Assembly (NCBI GenBank): GCA_035291405.1
Contig: DATDSD010000009.1
Coordinates: forward strand, 1 to 30,438
Origin: UBA12026 sp035291405
GTDB taxonomy: Bacteria > Patescibacteriota > Microgenomatia > UBA8517
Direction of reading: 5' to 3'
DNA: 30,438 nt
Shown here: piece by piece, positions 23,082 through 30,438 of the stretch
Numbering within the stretch: the first letter of the stretch is position 1
How the letters are laid out: every line of letters starts with the position of its first letter
Made by a program: the position numbers and the translations under genes
The notes under the pieces: model-generated
Database searches by the model: none
What the model was told of the DNA's origin: nothing
The model's input: the letters and a program-made list of their open reading frames with translations, nothing else

Positions 23082-25973
23082 ATGGCAGATAAGCCTTTTT
23101 TTAATTCAGTTGATCCTAAAGTTGATTTTCCCTCAATGGAAAGAAATCTTTTGGACTATTGGAATAAAAATGGAATATTAGACAAATACTTGAAAAAAAA
23201 CAAAGACTCCAAAAAATACTTTTCTTTTCAAGACGGTCCAATAACTGCTAATAATCCAATGGGAGTTCATCATGCATGGGGAAGAACTTATAAAGATCTA
23301 TGGCCTCGGTTTAAAAGTATGCAAGGATTTAAACAGAGACATCAAAATGGATTTGATTGTCAGGGACTTTGGGTAGAGGTTGAGGTTGAAAAAGAACAGG
23401 GTTTTAAAAATAAAAAGGATATTGAAGTATTTGGTATAGAAAAATTTGTTAATTTGTGTAAAGAAAGAGTCAAAAAATATTCAGCAATTCAAACAGAACA
23501 AAGTAAAAGATTAGGCTACTTTGCCGATTGGGATAACTCCTATTATACCTTGTCTGATGACAATAACTACATGATTTGGCACTTTTTAAAAATTTGTCAC
23601 GAAAACGGCTGGCTTTATAAAGGTAATGACTCTGTCCCGTGGTGTCCTAGATGTGAAACTGCAATCAGCCAGCACGAGATGTTAACAGAAGATTACAAAG
23701 AACTAACACACGAGACAATTTATATGAAGTTTCCAATAACAAATACAGATGAAAATTTATTAGTTTGGACTACAACCCCGTGGACGATACCTGCAAACAT
23801 CGCAGTAGCTGTTGATATAAAGTTAGATTATGTATTAATTGAAGTTGACGGATCTAAATACTGGTTGGCCGATGAGGCTAAAGAAAGAGTTTTAAAAGGT
23901 ATCAATTTTAAAGTTTTGAAAAAAATCAAGGGAGACGAACTTGTTGGTCTTAAATATTCTGGAGCGTTTGATAGTTTACCTGCAGTTTTTGTAGTTGCAA
24001 AAAATTCAGATAAATTTCATACAGTTATACCAACAAATAATCTTATTATGCCTATTACAACAACTGAAGGAACTGGAATGGTTCATACTGCGGTTTCAGC
24101 CGGTACCGAAGACTTTAAATTGGGAAAAGAATTAGGACTTCCAATGATTCCAGTAATCAATGACGATGCTTCATATATGGAAGGATTCAATGAATTAAGT
24201 GGCAAAAATGCAAAGAAACATCCTGAATTAATTTTAGATCAAATGAAAGAGAAAGGATTAGCGTTTAAGATTGAAAGATACACTCATAGATATCCAGCAT
24301 GTTGGAGATGTAAAACAGAACTTGTTTGGAAGGTAACAGATGAATGGTATATAGCTATGGATCTGGGTAAACCAACTCTTCGAGAAAGGATGAAGAAAGT
24401 TTCAAAAGAAATAAATTGGATTCCAAAATTTGGACTTAAAAGAGAGCTTGATTGGCTTACCAATATGCATGACTGGCTAATCAGCAAAAAAAATAGGTAT
24501 TGGGGTTTGGCATTACCCATATGGGAATGCTCCGATTGTGGCAATTTTGAAGTAATCGGTGGAAAAGATGAACTTAAAGAAAGGGCTGTTTCTGGTTGGG
24601 ATAAAATGGAAGGTAAGTCTCCGCATAAACCACAAATAGACGAAGTCGAAATAAAATGTTCGAAATGTGGAAAGATTGCAAAAAGAATTGAGCCGGTTGG
24701 AAATCCTTGGTTGGATGCCGGTATCGTTCAATTTTCAACAATCTCGGAAAACAATAAGGCAAGTAATTTTGAAGTTACAGATACAAAACCTTTGTATCTA
24801 ACAAACAAAGAGGAATGGAAAAAATGGTTTCCTGTTGATTTTATAACCGAAAGTTTCCCCGGACAATTTAAGAATTGGTTTTATTCGATGATTGCTATGA
24901 GTACTGTCTTGGAGGATATTAATCCTTTTAAGACTGTTTTGGGTTTTGCCACAATGACGGATGATAAAGGATCCGCTTTTCATAAAAGTGCTGGAAATGC
25001 TATCGAATTTGTTGAGGCGGCTGATAGATTTGGAGCTGATGTCATTCGTTGGATTTGTGTTAGAAACGATCCTGCTAATAACATATTATTTGGTTTAGAT
25101 TTAGCGAATGAAACTAGACGTCAATTTCATTTAAAACTTTGGAATATATATAACTTCTTTATATCCTATGCCAATATGGAGGGATGGAACCCGACAGATA
25201 AAGGAAAAATAAAGGAAAAAAGTGAAAACATCTTAGATAAATGGATACTGGTTAGATTAAATCAGACAATAGATGAAGTTACCAAAAGTCTGGAAAAATT
25301 CGATGCATATAATGCAAGTGGTTCAATTGATAAATTCGTTGACGACATGTCCCTTTGGTATATCAGGAGATCACGAGATAGAAAGAACGATGAATTTTAT
25401 TCTACTACTTATTTAGTTTTGGTTTTACTAAGTAAATTATTGGCACCATTTACACCATTTTTGTCTGAGACGATTTATACTAATCTAACCAAGGAGGAAT
25501 CTGTTCATTTAGCGTCATGGCCTCAAGCTGAAAAGTTGTGTGAAGAAGATACTAACCTATTAGATGAAATGCAAAGAGTCAGAGAAATAGTCGAAATAGG
25601 ACACGCCTTAAGAAAGGAAGCAAATGTTCCAGTAAGACAACCACTGCTATCAATGTCTACAAGTCATAAGTCATTACTCACCGAGTTTGAACAATTGATC
25701 ATGGATGAGATGAATGTAAAGACGATTAAATATCAACATAATAAGAATGAATTGGATTTGACAATAACCCCTGAACTTAAAGAAGAAGCTGATGCTAGAG
25801 AATTAATCAGAAAAATACAGGATGCCAGAAAACAATTGGGTGTAATGATTAATCAAAAAATTGTTTTGACTACACCCTGGATGCCTGAAAGTAAGAAATT
25901 AAAAGATTGGATAATTAATAAAACTTTACTTTCTAGTGTCAAAGTTGGAGAATTTAGGGTAGATGAAATTTGA
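23082..25973 (+). CDS. ileS: Isoleucine--tRNA ligase with variant signature motifs
   Basis: This class I aminoacyl-tRNA synthetase of 963 residues charges tRNA-Ile. Isoleucine type is indicated by RYPACWRCKTELVWKVTDEWY, NRYWGLALPIWECSDCG and NPWLDAG. The CP1 editing domain is present (WTTTPWTIPANIAVAV and GTGMVHTAVSAGTEDF). The HIGH-type signature reads HHAW at 63-66 in PMGVHHAWGRT, and the KMSKS signature reads AFHKS at 632-636 followed by AGN. Zinc-type Cys pairs occur at 188/191, 407/410, 483/486 and 526/529. From memory, similar sequences with VHHAWGRT and HKSxGNAI occur in actinobacterial and chloroflexal class I synthetases, so this is a distinct branch and not a decayed gene. It overlaps rodA by 11 bases. 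Confidence 0.92.
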   Translation: MADKPFFNSVDPKVDFPSMERNLLDYWNKNGILDKYLKKNKDSKKYFSFQDGPITANNPMGVHHAWGRTYKDLWPRFKSMQGFKQRHQNGFDCQGLWVEVEVEKEQGFKNKKDIEVFGIEKFVNLCKERVKKYSAIQTEQSKRLGYFADWDNSYYTLSDDNNYMIWHFLKICHENGWLYKGNDSVPWCPRCETAISQHEMLTEDYKELTHETIYMKFPITNTDENLLVWTTTPWTIPANIAVAVDIKLDYVLIEVDGSKYWLADEAKERVLKGINFKVLKKIKGDELVGLKYSGAFDSLPAVFVVAKNSDKFHTVIPTNNLIMPITTTEGTGMVHTAVSAGTEDFKLGKELGLPMIPVINDDASYMEGFNELSGKNAKKHPELILDQMKEKGLAFKIERYTHRYPACWRCKTELVWKVTDEWYIAMDLGKPTLRERMKKVSKEINWIPKFGLKRELDWLTNMHDWLISKKNRYWGLALPIWECSDCGNFEVIGGKDELKERAVSGWDKMEGKSPHKPQIDEVEIKCSKCGKIAKRIEPVGNPWLDAGIVQFSTISENNKASNFEVTDTKPLYLTNKEEWKKWFPVDFITESFPGQFKNWFYSMIAMSTVLEDINPFKTVLGFATMTDDKGSAFHKSAGNAIEFVEAADRFGADVIRWICVRNDPANNILFGLDLANETRRQFHLKLWNIYNFFISYANMEGWNPTDKGKIKEKSENILDKWILVRLNQTIDEVTKSLEKFDAYNASGSIDKFVDDMSLWYIRRSRDRKNDEFYSTTYLVLVLLSKLLAPFTPFLSETIYTNLTKEESVHLASWPQAEKLCEEDTNLLDEMQRVREIVEIGHALRKEANVPVRQPLLSMSTSHKSLLTEFEQLIMDEMNVKTIKYQHNKNELDLTITPELKEEADARELIRKIQDARKQLGVMINQKIVLTTPWMPESKKLKDWIINKTLLSSVKVGEFRVDEI

Positions 25974-26991
25974 TTGGCTATTAATCCTTCCAATTTTTTT
26001 ACTTTTAATTTTTAGTTTTTTTATTTTAAACTCAATTAGTCCTTCAATTTTTCCATCATACTATTGGTACATTGTATTGGGAGTAATAGCCTTTTTATTT
26101 TTCTCTCTTTTTGATTTTGAAGTTGTTTCAGCATTTTCCCGTTGTTTATATGTTGCCAGTATTTTACTTTTAGTTATAACTTTAATAATTGGTCAAGTGA
26201 CAAGGGGAACCGTACGTTGGATTCCACTTGGTTCAATTTCAATTCAGCCATCAGAAATTGTAAGACCATTTCTCTTAATCTTCTTTGCAAATTATTTAAC
26301 AGAAAAAAGATTAGATCTAAAAAGATTAATAAAAACATTGCTTTTAATGACCCTTCCATTATTTTTAATTCTTGTGCAGCCATCATTGGGAGTTACAGTG
26401 TTAACAGCTGTTGGATTTTTAGGATTATTTTTAGCTTCAGAAATTGATAAAAAGTACCTTTTGATTATAGGTATTATTGGAATTTCCCTAGTTCCAATTG
26501 TTTTCTCTCTTTTAGCTCCCTATCAAAAAGATAGAATAACTGCTTTTATTGATCCAACTAAGGATCCATTAGGTGTTGGTTATAATGCCATTCAATCAAC
26601 AATTTCAGTTGGATCTGGAAAATTATTCGGTAGGGGACTTGGCAGAGGGGTTGGAACACAACTATCTTTTCTACCCGAGCGTCACACTGATTTTGTTTTT
26701 GCTTCAGTCGCTGAAGAAATGGGATTTGTAGGAGCACTTGTCGTATTAATTTTAACTTTCTTACTTCTTTTTAGAATTATAAGTTATACAGAAAATGTCA
26801 TAAATATCCCTGCAAGATTGTTTTTGGGGGGACTTGTCTTAACACTTTTTGCTCAAGTTGTTGTACATGTTGGGATGAATATGGGTCTATTTCCAATTAC
26901 TGGTGTTCCCTATCCTTTGGTATCTGCAGGTGGAAGTTCACTTCTTGCAACCATGGCTTCACTAGGTATTGTAGTTGGAACAAAAAGATAG
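25963..26991 (+). CDS. rodA: SEDS-family RodA-like glycosyltransferase
   Basis: This is a second SEDS protein, 342 residues with about ten hydrophobic segments and almost no cytoplasmic N-terminus. Motifs: RGTVRWIPLG, IQPSEIVRPF, SPYQKDR-like APYQKDRITAF, DPLGVGYNAIQS, GRGLGRG and FLPERHTDFVFASVAEE with Asp243 at the catalytic position. The C-terminus has PITGVPYPLVSAGGSSLLA. The shorter N-terminus and the TGVPYPLVSAGGSS pattern fit RodA better than FtsW, already present at 17650. RodA would polymerise side-wall glycan with a class B PBP that is not in this window. It starts within ileS, so the two are likely co-transcribed. Confidence 0.88.
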   Translation: MKFDWLLILPIFLLLIFSFFILNSISPSIFPSYYWYIVLGVIAFLFFSLFDFEVVSAFSRCLYVASILLLVITLIIGQVTRGTVRWIPLGSISIQPSEIVRPFLLIFFANYLTEKRLDLKRLIKTLLLMTLPLFLILVQPSLGVTVLTAVGFLGLFLASEIDKKYLLIIGIIGISLVPIVFSLLAPYQKDRITAFIDPTKDPLGVGYNAIQSTISVGSGKLFGRGLGRGVGTQLSFLPERHTDFVFASVAEEMGFVGALVVLILTFLLLFRIISYTENVINIPARLFLGGLVLTLFAQVVVHVGMNMGLFPITGVPYPLVSAGGSSLLATMASLGIVVGTKR

Positions 26992-27012
26992 TTTATTTAG
27001 TGTTAATAGGTT

Positions 27013-27018
27013 TATAAT
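27013..27018 (+). promoter_or_regulatory. Possible -10 box for the gene at 27044
   Basis: A perfect TATAAT follows rodA by 21 bases and ends 25 bases before ATG 27044. The -35 region is not convincing. The transcript would have a leader of about 18 bases. Confidence 0.35.
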
Positions 27019-27043
27019 ACGGATTCTGCCACAACCAAAAAAT

Positions 27044-28480
27044 ATGGCAGAAAGATTGGCAAATTTTAAGAAAAAGAAACTTCCAGACGAACCACCTTTC
27101 GTAGAAATTGATGTCCATGGTTTTGATATTCGTCAAGCAAGTGATGAAGGTAGGCGGGAATATCCCATAGAAACGCAGAGTTTCAAAAACAAAATGTATT
27201 TTGCAGATCTCGAAGTAGAAAACTTGTTAATAAATGATATTAACTTAGTAGAATCAGTATCTGAGGCTTTACACAGGATGGGTAAAAGGGTGGGTCGAAA
27301 AAAAGTTAGGTCCGAAATTAAAGAGATAAGACTTCAGGGATGGGAGGGAAAAGATAAGCTTCTTGACGAATTAATACGTGATATCCAACAAGCTAATAGT
27401 CTAAGCCAAAAAGATACAACTGCTCCGTCTAAAGGTTCTTTTAAAAAAGGATTTGAATTGATGCTTAAAGCGGAATCATTGTATTTTAATTCAGTTTTGG
27501 ATCTGCCTTGGAATAAGGTAGGTCCAGAACCGTTCGATATTTTAATAGATGTTTTTTGGTTTAGATTTAGATTTGGCGGACTTAAATTTGATTGGCAAGG
27601 AAGAGATCAGTTGAGAGAGTCTTTGCAAAAAGATATATACAAAAGAGCTCAAATAGACAGGATATTGACTTGGGCCTATAAAACACAAGACGGTGTGATA
27701 GCAAACAACTTAAAGGATTTAAAGGAATTGGGTATTACGTATAATATGGCTGAAGTAGAAGAAGTAGCTGGCCCCCTTTTTTTATTTGTGGATAAAACTA
27801 GGTTGAGAGAAGCATTTGAAGATCCACTTAAACGATCGAGACCTTCAGGACTTACCCTGCTTTTGTGGAAAACCTTAAAGTGGGCTAGTGCGTCTGAGTG
27901 GAGAGCTCATAATGCTATTCATTTTTCTGATTTACCATTTATGGATAGAGATCTATGGGATGAAAAAATACCGGACCCATCTTGGCAGGAAATTTCTGAT
28001 AGCCAAGGAAGGTTAAAATTAGTTGGAGAAAAATTCAAAAACCCACTATCTCACATAAAAAGTGACAAATCCAATAAACATAGTCAAATGGAAAATACAC
28101 TAGCCTTTGAAATGGAATCACAAAGTGGTGACATAACGCTTGCAGACGTTGTTCGAGAAAAACAAAGACAGTTAAGACAAAAAAATCCTAAGTCATTTGA
28201 ATCTGTAACAAAGGACTTTGCCGAGGTTATTTCATCCATGAATTTGGATGGATTGATGAAGCAAATAAACAAATTGTCTGACAACCAGAGGGTAATAGTT
28301 CTGCATAGGTTAGGTTATGATCTATCTGCTGAGCAAAGTAGAATCAAAGATAGATTCGGAGGTGTTACAGTTGAAAGCAGTCGTCCTGTTATGTACTTAA
28401 TCAATATACTGTTTAAGGGTTATCAAAACAGGTATTACAACGAACTAAAAACAATTACAAAATTGTTAGAGAGTAAGTAA
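27044..28480 (+). CDS. Uncharacterised 478-residue protein
   Basis: I do not recognise a characterised family. From ATG 27044 the protein has 478 residues with no signal peptide or transmembrane segment, so it is probably cytoplasmic. It begins with a Lys-rich stretch (FKKKKLPDEPP) and contains several Trp-rich segments (around LKWASASEWRAHN and FMDRDLWDEKIPDPSW) and a hydrophilic, repeat-free body. The C-terminal part, from about residue 405 (LSDNQRVIVLHRLGYDLS), faintly recalls a helix-turn-helix such as sigma factor region 4; this is only a suggestion. The frame is open upstream to a TTG at 26975 inside rodA, but the ATG after the TATAAT at 27013 is the better start. It lies between rodA and the L21 gene on the same strand. 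Confidence 0.8.
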   Translation: MAERLANFKKKKLPDEPPFVEIDVHGFDIRQASDEGRREYPIETQSFKNKMYFADLEVENLLINDINLVESVSEALHRMGKRVGRKKVRSEIKEIRLQGWEGKDKLLDELIRDIQQANSLSQKDTTAPSKGSFKKGFELMLKAESLYFNSVLDLPWNKVGPEPFDILIDVFWFRFRFGGLKFDWQGRDQLRESLQKDIYKRAQIDRILTWAYKTQDGVIANNLKDLKELGITYNMAEVEEVAGPLFLFVDKTRLREAFEDPLKRSRPSGLTLLLWKTLKWASASEWRAHNAIHFSDLPFMDRDLWDEKIPDPSWQEISDSQGRLKLVGEKFKNPLSHIKSDKSNKHSQMENTLAFEMESQSGDITLADVVREKQRQLRQKNPKSFESVTKDFAEVISSMNLDGLMKQINKLSDNQRVIVLHRLGYDLSAEQSRIKDRFGGVTVESSRPVMYLINILFKGYQNRYYNELKTITKLLESK

Positions 28481-28486
28481 CTTACT
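28472..28486. promoter_or_regulatory. Short palindrome upstream of rplU
   Basis: AGTAAGT and ACTTACT flank a single A, a perfect 15-base palindrome covering the stop codon of the preceding gene. The one-base loop makes it poor as an RNA hairpin, so a protein-binding site is the likelier reading if it matters at all. It lies 8 bases upstream of the possible rplU -35 box. Confidence 0.25.
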
Positions 28487-28493
28487 TTAATTC

Positions 28494-28522
28494 TTGTGTT
28501 TATTACTTCTTGGCTTTAAAAT
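28494..28522 (+). promoter_or_regulatory. Possible rplU promoter
   Basis: TTGTGT at 28494-28499, a 17-bp spacer and TAAAAT at 28517-28522, ending eight bases before the rplU ATG. The hexamers are moderate matches, but the spacing fits the short-leader pattern of the window. Confidence 0.4.
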
Positions 28523-28530
28523 ACATATCT

Positions 28531-28842
28531 ATGGATAAATTTGCAGTTATTAGGATTGGTGGAAAACAATATAGAGTAACTGAAGGTGAGGAAATCTTGA
28601 TTGATAAATTAATTGATGCAAAAAAAGTTTCTCCTGAAGTTTTACTTTTTGTTGATGGTGAGAAAATTGAAATTGGAAAGCCTGTTTTAACTAAAGCTAA
28701 AGTAACGGTTAAAGTATTGGTTGAAGTTGAGAAAGGTGAAAAGATCGACGTTTTTAAATACAAGGCCAAAAGCAGGGAAAGAAGACATGTGGGGTTTCGT
28801 GCTAAGTACACAAGACTTCTGATTGAAAAAATATCAAACTAA
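28531..28842 (+). CDS. rplU: 50S ribosomal protein L21
   Basis: L21 is a small protein of the large ribosomal subunit that binds 23S rRNA. From ATG 28531 it has 103 residues, the family norm. Visible: FAVIRIGGKQYRVTEGEEILIDKL at the N-terminus, VLLFVDGEKIEIGKPVL in the middle, and the C-terminal KYKAKSRERRHVGFRAKYTRLLIEKI, which matches the conserved K-x-K-x-x-x-RxxGHRQ..T pattern with local changes (RRHVGFRAKYT). A TTG at 28510 would add seven residues, but the ATG begins directly at the conserved core. It precedes rpmA, the usual partner, by 54 bases. Confidence 0.97.
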   Translation: MDKFAVIRIGGKQYRVTEGEEILIDKLIDAKKVSPEVLLFVDGEKIEIGKPVLTKAKVTVKVLVEVEKGEKIDVFKYKAKSRERRHVGFRAKYTRLLIEKISN

Positions 28843-28856
28843 CTCTTTCTGATCTC

Positions 28857-28885
28857 TTGACAACCGTGAAAATCTAGTTTATATT
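28857..28885 (+). promoter_or_regulatory. Strong candidate rpmA-parB promoter
   Basis: A perfect TTGACA at 28857-28862, exactly 17 bp, and TATATT (5 of 6) at 28880-28885. The -10 box ends 11 bases before the rpmA ATG, giving a leader of about four bases. This is the best-formed promoter in the window and shows that rpmA need not depend on rplU transcription. Confidence 0.7.
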
Positions 28886-28896
28886 GCAAATAACTT

Positions 28897-29148
28897 ATGT
28901 CAACACACAAAGCCGCAGGTAAAGCCAAACAGCATGTTAGTCCAAGTGGTAAAAGGCTTGGAACAAAAGTCTCGGGAATGCAAAAGGTAAATGCTGGTGA
29001 AATTTTGGTACGTCAAAATGGAACAAAAATTGGTGCAGGAAAAAATGTCAAAGTTGGAAGAGATCAAAGTCTTTATGCAGTTAAGTCAGGAGTCATTAAA
29101 TTTTCAACGAAATTAGGTAAAAAATTAGTAAATATAATTACAAAATAA
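28897..29148 (+). CDS. rpmA: 50S ribosomal protein L27
   Basis: L27 lies in the large subunit with its N-terminal tail reaching the peptidyl transferase centre. The 83-residue length is typical. The core is clear: SGKRLGTK, AGEILVRQNGTKIGAGKNVKVGRDQSLYAVKSGVIKF. The N-terminus reads STHKAAGKAKQHVSPSG; most bacteria have AHKKxGGSxxNGRDS, so the tail has a different composition while keeping basic residues. There is no cleavable extension of the Firmicutes kind. Its stop codon directly abuts the parB ATG with no gap. Confidence 0.96.
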   Translation: MSTHKAAGKAKQHVSPSGKRLGTKVSGMQKVNAGEILVRQNGTKIGAGKNVKVGRDQSLYAVKSGVIKFSTKLGKKLVNIITK

Positions 29149-29967
29149 ATGGCGGAAGAAGTAATACAACTTGATATAAACCAACTCCAGCCCAACCCAT
29201 TACAACCTCGTGGTGCTATTACTCCTGAAAGTTTAGTAGATTTAGTTGATTCAATTAGAGAACATGGAGTGCTAGAACCTTTGGTTATTGCCTTAACGCC
29301 AGCAGGTTATCAAATAATTGCAGGTGAGAGACGTTGGAGAGCTTCAAAGCTTGCAGGATTGACTCATGTTCCAGTAATTATTCGTGAAACTACTCCAAAA
29401 GGTATGCTTGAAATGGCAATTGTGGAAAATGTTCAAAGAGTAGATCTTAATGCGCTTGATAGAGCTAAAGGATTTGAAAGATTGATGGATGAGTTTGGAT
29501 TAACTACATCAGAAGTTGCAGTAAGAATTGGAAAATCTGTAGCCTATGTCAGTAATTCTTTAAGACTATTAACTCTCCCAGATGCATTAAAAGATGGTCT
29601 TCTTTCTGGTCTTATTTCAGAAGGTCATGCTAGAGCTTTAGCTGCAATAGACGATGTTGATTTAATGGTTGAAGCCTACAAAATAATATTACGTGAATCA
29701 GGATCAGTAAGACGTGCAGAAGAACTTGCAAGACGCATGAAGGCTCAAGTACAGCAAAAACCTAAGTCAAATTTGCCTAAAATGCATATAGTTTCTGAAG
29801 AGATTGATAATATGAAATTAGGTTTTGAAAAAGCACTAGGTGAGAAGCATCAGGTAAGACTTGCAAGAAGTAGGCGTGAGACAAGATTAACATTTATTTT
29901 GAAAGGTTCACTGGAGGATACGGAAAATACACTTCAACTTATTTATAAATCTATAGCAGGTCAGTAA
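29149..29967 (+). CDS. parB: ParB/Spo0J family chromosome partition protein
   Basis: ParB proteins bind parS sites, use CTP to slide along DNA as clamps, and work with ParA in chromosome segregation. The 272-residue length is normal. Visible: N-terminal LDINQLQPNPLQPRG at 8-22, the CTP-binding GERRWRASKLAG box at 59-70, ENVQRVDLNALDRA at 93-106, a helix-turn-helix at about 118-140 (TSEVAVRIGKSVAYVSNSLRLL), and ISEGHARAL at 156-163. A short C-terminal dimerisation region follows a Lys/Gln-rich linker. The start codon abuts the rpmA stop with no gap, so the two are co-transcribed. No parA is present in this window. It overlaps the convergent lepB by 7 bases. Confidence 0.93.
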   Translation: MAEEVIQLDINQLQPNPLQPRGAITPESLVDLVDSIREHGVLEPLVIALTPAGYQIIAGERRWRASKLAGLTHVPVIIRETTPKGMLEMAIVENVQRVDLNALDRAKGFERLMDEFGLTTSEVAVRIGKSVAYVSNSLRLLTLPDALKDGLLSGLISEGHARALAAIDDVDLMVEAYKIILRESGSVRRAEELARRMKAQVQQKPKSNLPKMHIVSEEIDNMKLGFEKALGEKHQVRLARSRRETRLTFILKGSLEDTENTLQLIYKSIAGQ

Positions 29968-30438
29968 GTTGGAGTAGGTACAATCCCCGCTAAATTAAAT
30001 GGAAAGTAAATAACCCATGCTTTGCCTGTTATGACCTTTTTGGTTATGGGTCCCCAACTTCTTGAATCTGATGAATGAGGTCTGTTGTCTCCCAGAACAA
30101 AATAATTTCCATCAGGAACAGTGTATACCTGTCCTTCTGATAAGAACGCTCCAGCAGAAGTATTAACTTTAATATAATCCTCTATTAATTCTTGATCGTT
30201 TACAAATACTTTGCCATTTGATACTGAAACAGTATCACCGGGAAGCCCAATTACTCTTTTAATAAATTCATCCTCTGAAATTGGTGGTTTAAAGACAACA
30301 ACATCACCCCTTTTTGGATCACTCCTATAATAGGTCACTTTTTCAGTTAATAAATATTCACCGTCAGGAAAATTAGGATGCATCGATTGACCCTTGATTT
30401 TATGAGGCCTTAATATCAAAAGATAAACTATCAAGAAT
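29961..30438 (-). CDS. lepB: Signal peptidase I, 5'-truncated by the window edge
   Basis: This is a type I signal peptidase, a membrane-anchored serine protease that removes signal peptides from exported proteins. The frame is open to the window edge, so the N-terminal membrane anchor is only partly seen; a TTG at 30434 is unlikely to be the real start. In the visible 158 or so residues: catalytic serine in IKGQSMHPNF, general-base lysine in EFIKRVIGLPGD, and the late GDNRPHSSDSRSWGPI box. It ends IVPTPTY after a short hydrophobic stretch. It is convergent with parB and overlaps it by 7 bases, which leaves no room for an intergenic terminator. Confidence 0.93.
   Translation of the reverse strand, partial: FLIVYLLILRPHKIKGQSMHPNFPDGEYLLTEKVTYYRSDPKRGDVVVFKPPISEDEFIKRVIGLPGDTVSVSNGKVFVNDQELIEDYIKVNTSAGAFLSEGQVYTVPDGNYFVLGDNRPHSSDSRSWGPITKKVITGKAWVIYFPFNLAGIVPTPTY

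Noticed and set aside
28451..28466. ACAATT/AATTGT inverted repeat near the end of the unknown gene
   Set aside because: It is short, AT-only apart from one C-G pair, and inside coding sequence; such repeats are expected by chance at this base composition.

Overview
The window is an AT-rich (roughly two thirds A+T by eye), gene-dense stretch of a bacterial chromosome. It carries a nearly complete division and cell wall (dcw) cluster. Several traits point to a member of the Candidate Phyla Radiation (Patescibacteria), plausibly in or near the Microgenomates: compact Mur enzymes, an L27 with a variant N-terminus, an aberrant MurG donor loop, an almost complete lack of Shine-Dalgarno sequences, and very short intergenic gaps. 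This placement is inferred from sequence character, not from a tree. TGA is used as a stop codon many times, so the recoded Gracilibacteria/SR1 lineages are excluded. I recognised no rRNA, tRNA, CRISPR array or insertion sequence.

Layout. Positions 1-549 hold the 3' end of an unrecognised gene. A promoter with three 10-bp-spaced MraZ-type boxes (641-670) then leads into mraZ, rsmH, an ftsL-like gene, ftsI, murA and an unusual murE-glmU fusion, followed by yvcK/glmR (to 8172). Two threonine catabolism genes, kbl and tdh, lie on the minus strand (8161-10268) and interrupt the cluster. A divergent intergenic region (10269-10364) restarts the plus-strand series: murC, murB, murD, murI, ddl, murF, mraY, ftsW, murG, ftsQ, ftsA, ftsZ. 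After ftsZ come ileS, a second SEDS gene (rodA-like), an unrecognised 478-residue gene, rplU, rpmA and parB. A convergent signal peptidase I gene runs off the right edge.

How the genes work together. MurA, MurB, MurC, MurD, MurE, MurF, MurI and Ddl make the cytoplasmic UDP-MurNAc-pentapeptide. MraY and MurG build lipid II. FtsW/FtsI and the RodA-like protein polymerise and crosslink it. FtsL, FtsQ, FtsA and FtsZ organise the divisome. The GlmU-type domain fused to MurE would make UDP-GlcNAc, the sugar nucleotide that feeds MurA and MurG; the adjacent YvcK/GlmR family includes a UDP-GlcNAc-sensing regulator. Precursor supply and its sensing therefore sit together.

Main points for a second look: the MurE-GlmU fusion next to GlmR; -10 boxes only 6-11 nt upstream of start codons, suggesting leaderless transcripts; a 20-bp triplication at the yvcK start that creates chained mini-ORFs; MurA with Asp in place of the catalytic Cys; the antisense threonine-to-glycine pair; variant active-site loops in MurG, MurF, MraY and IleRS; an MraZ operator; and a large unknown gene between rodA and the L21/L27 genes.
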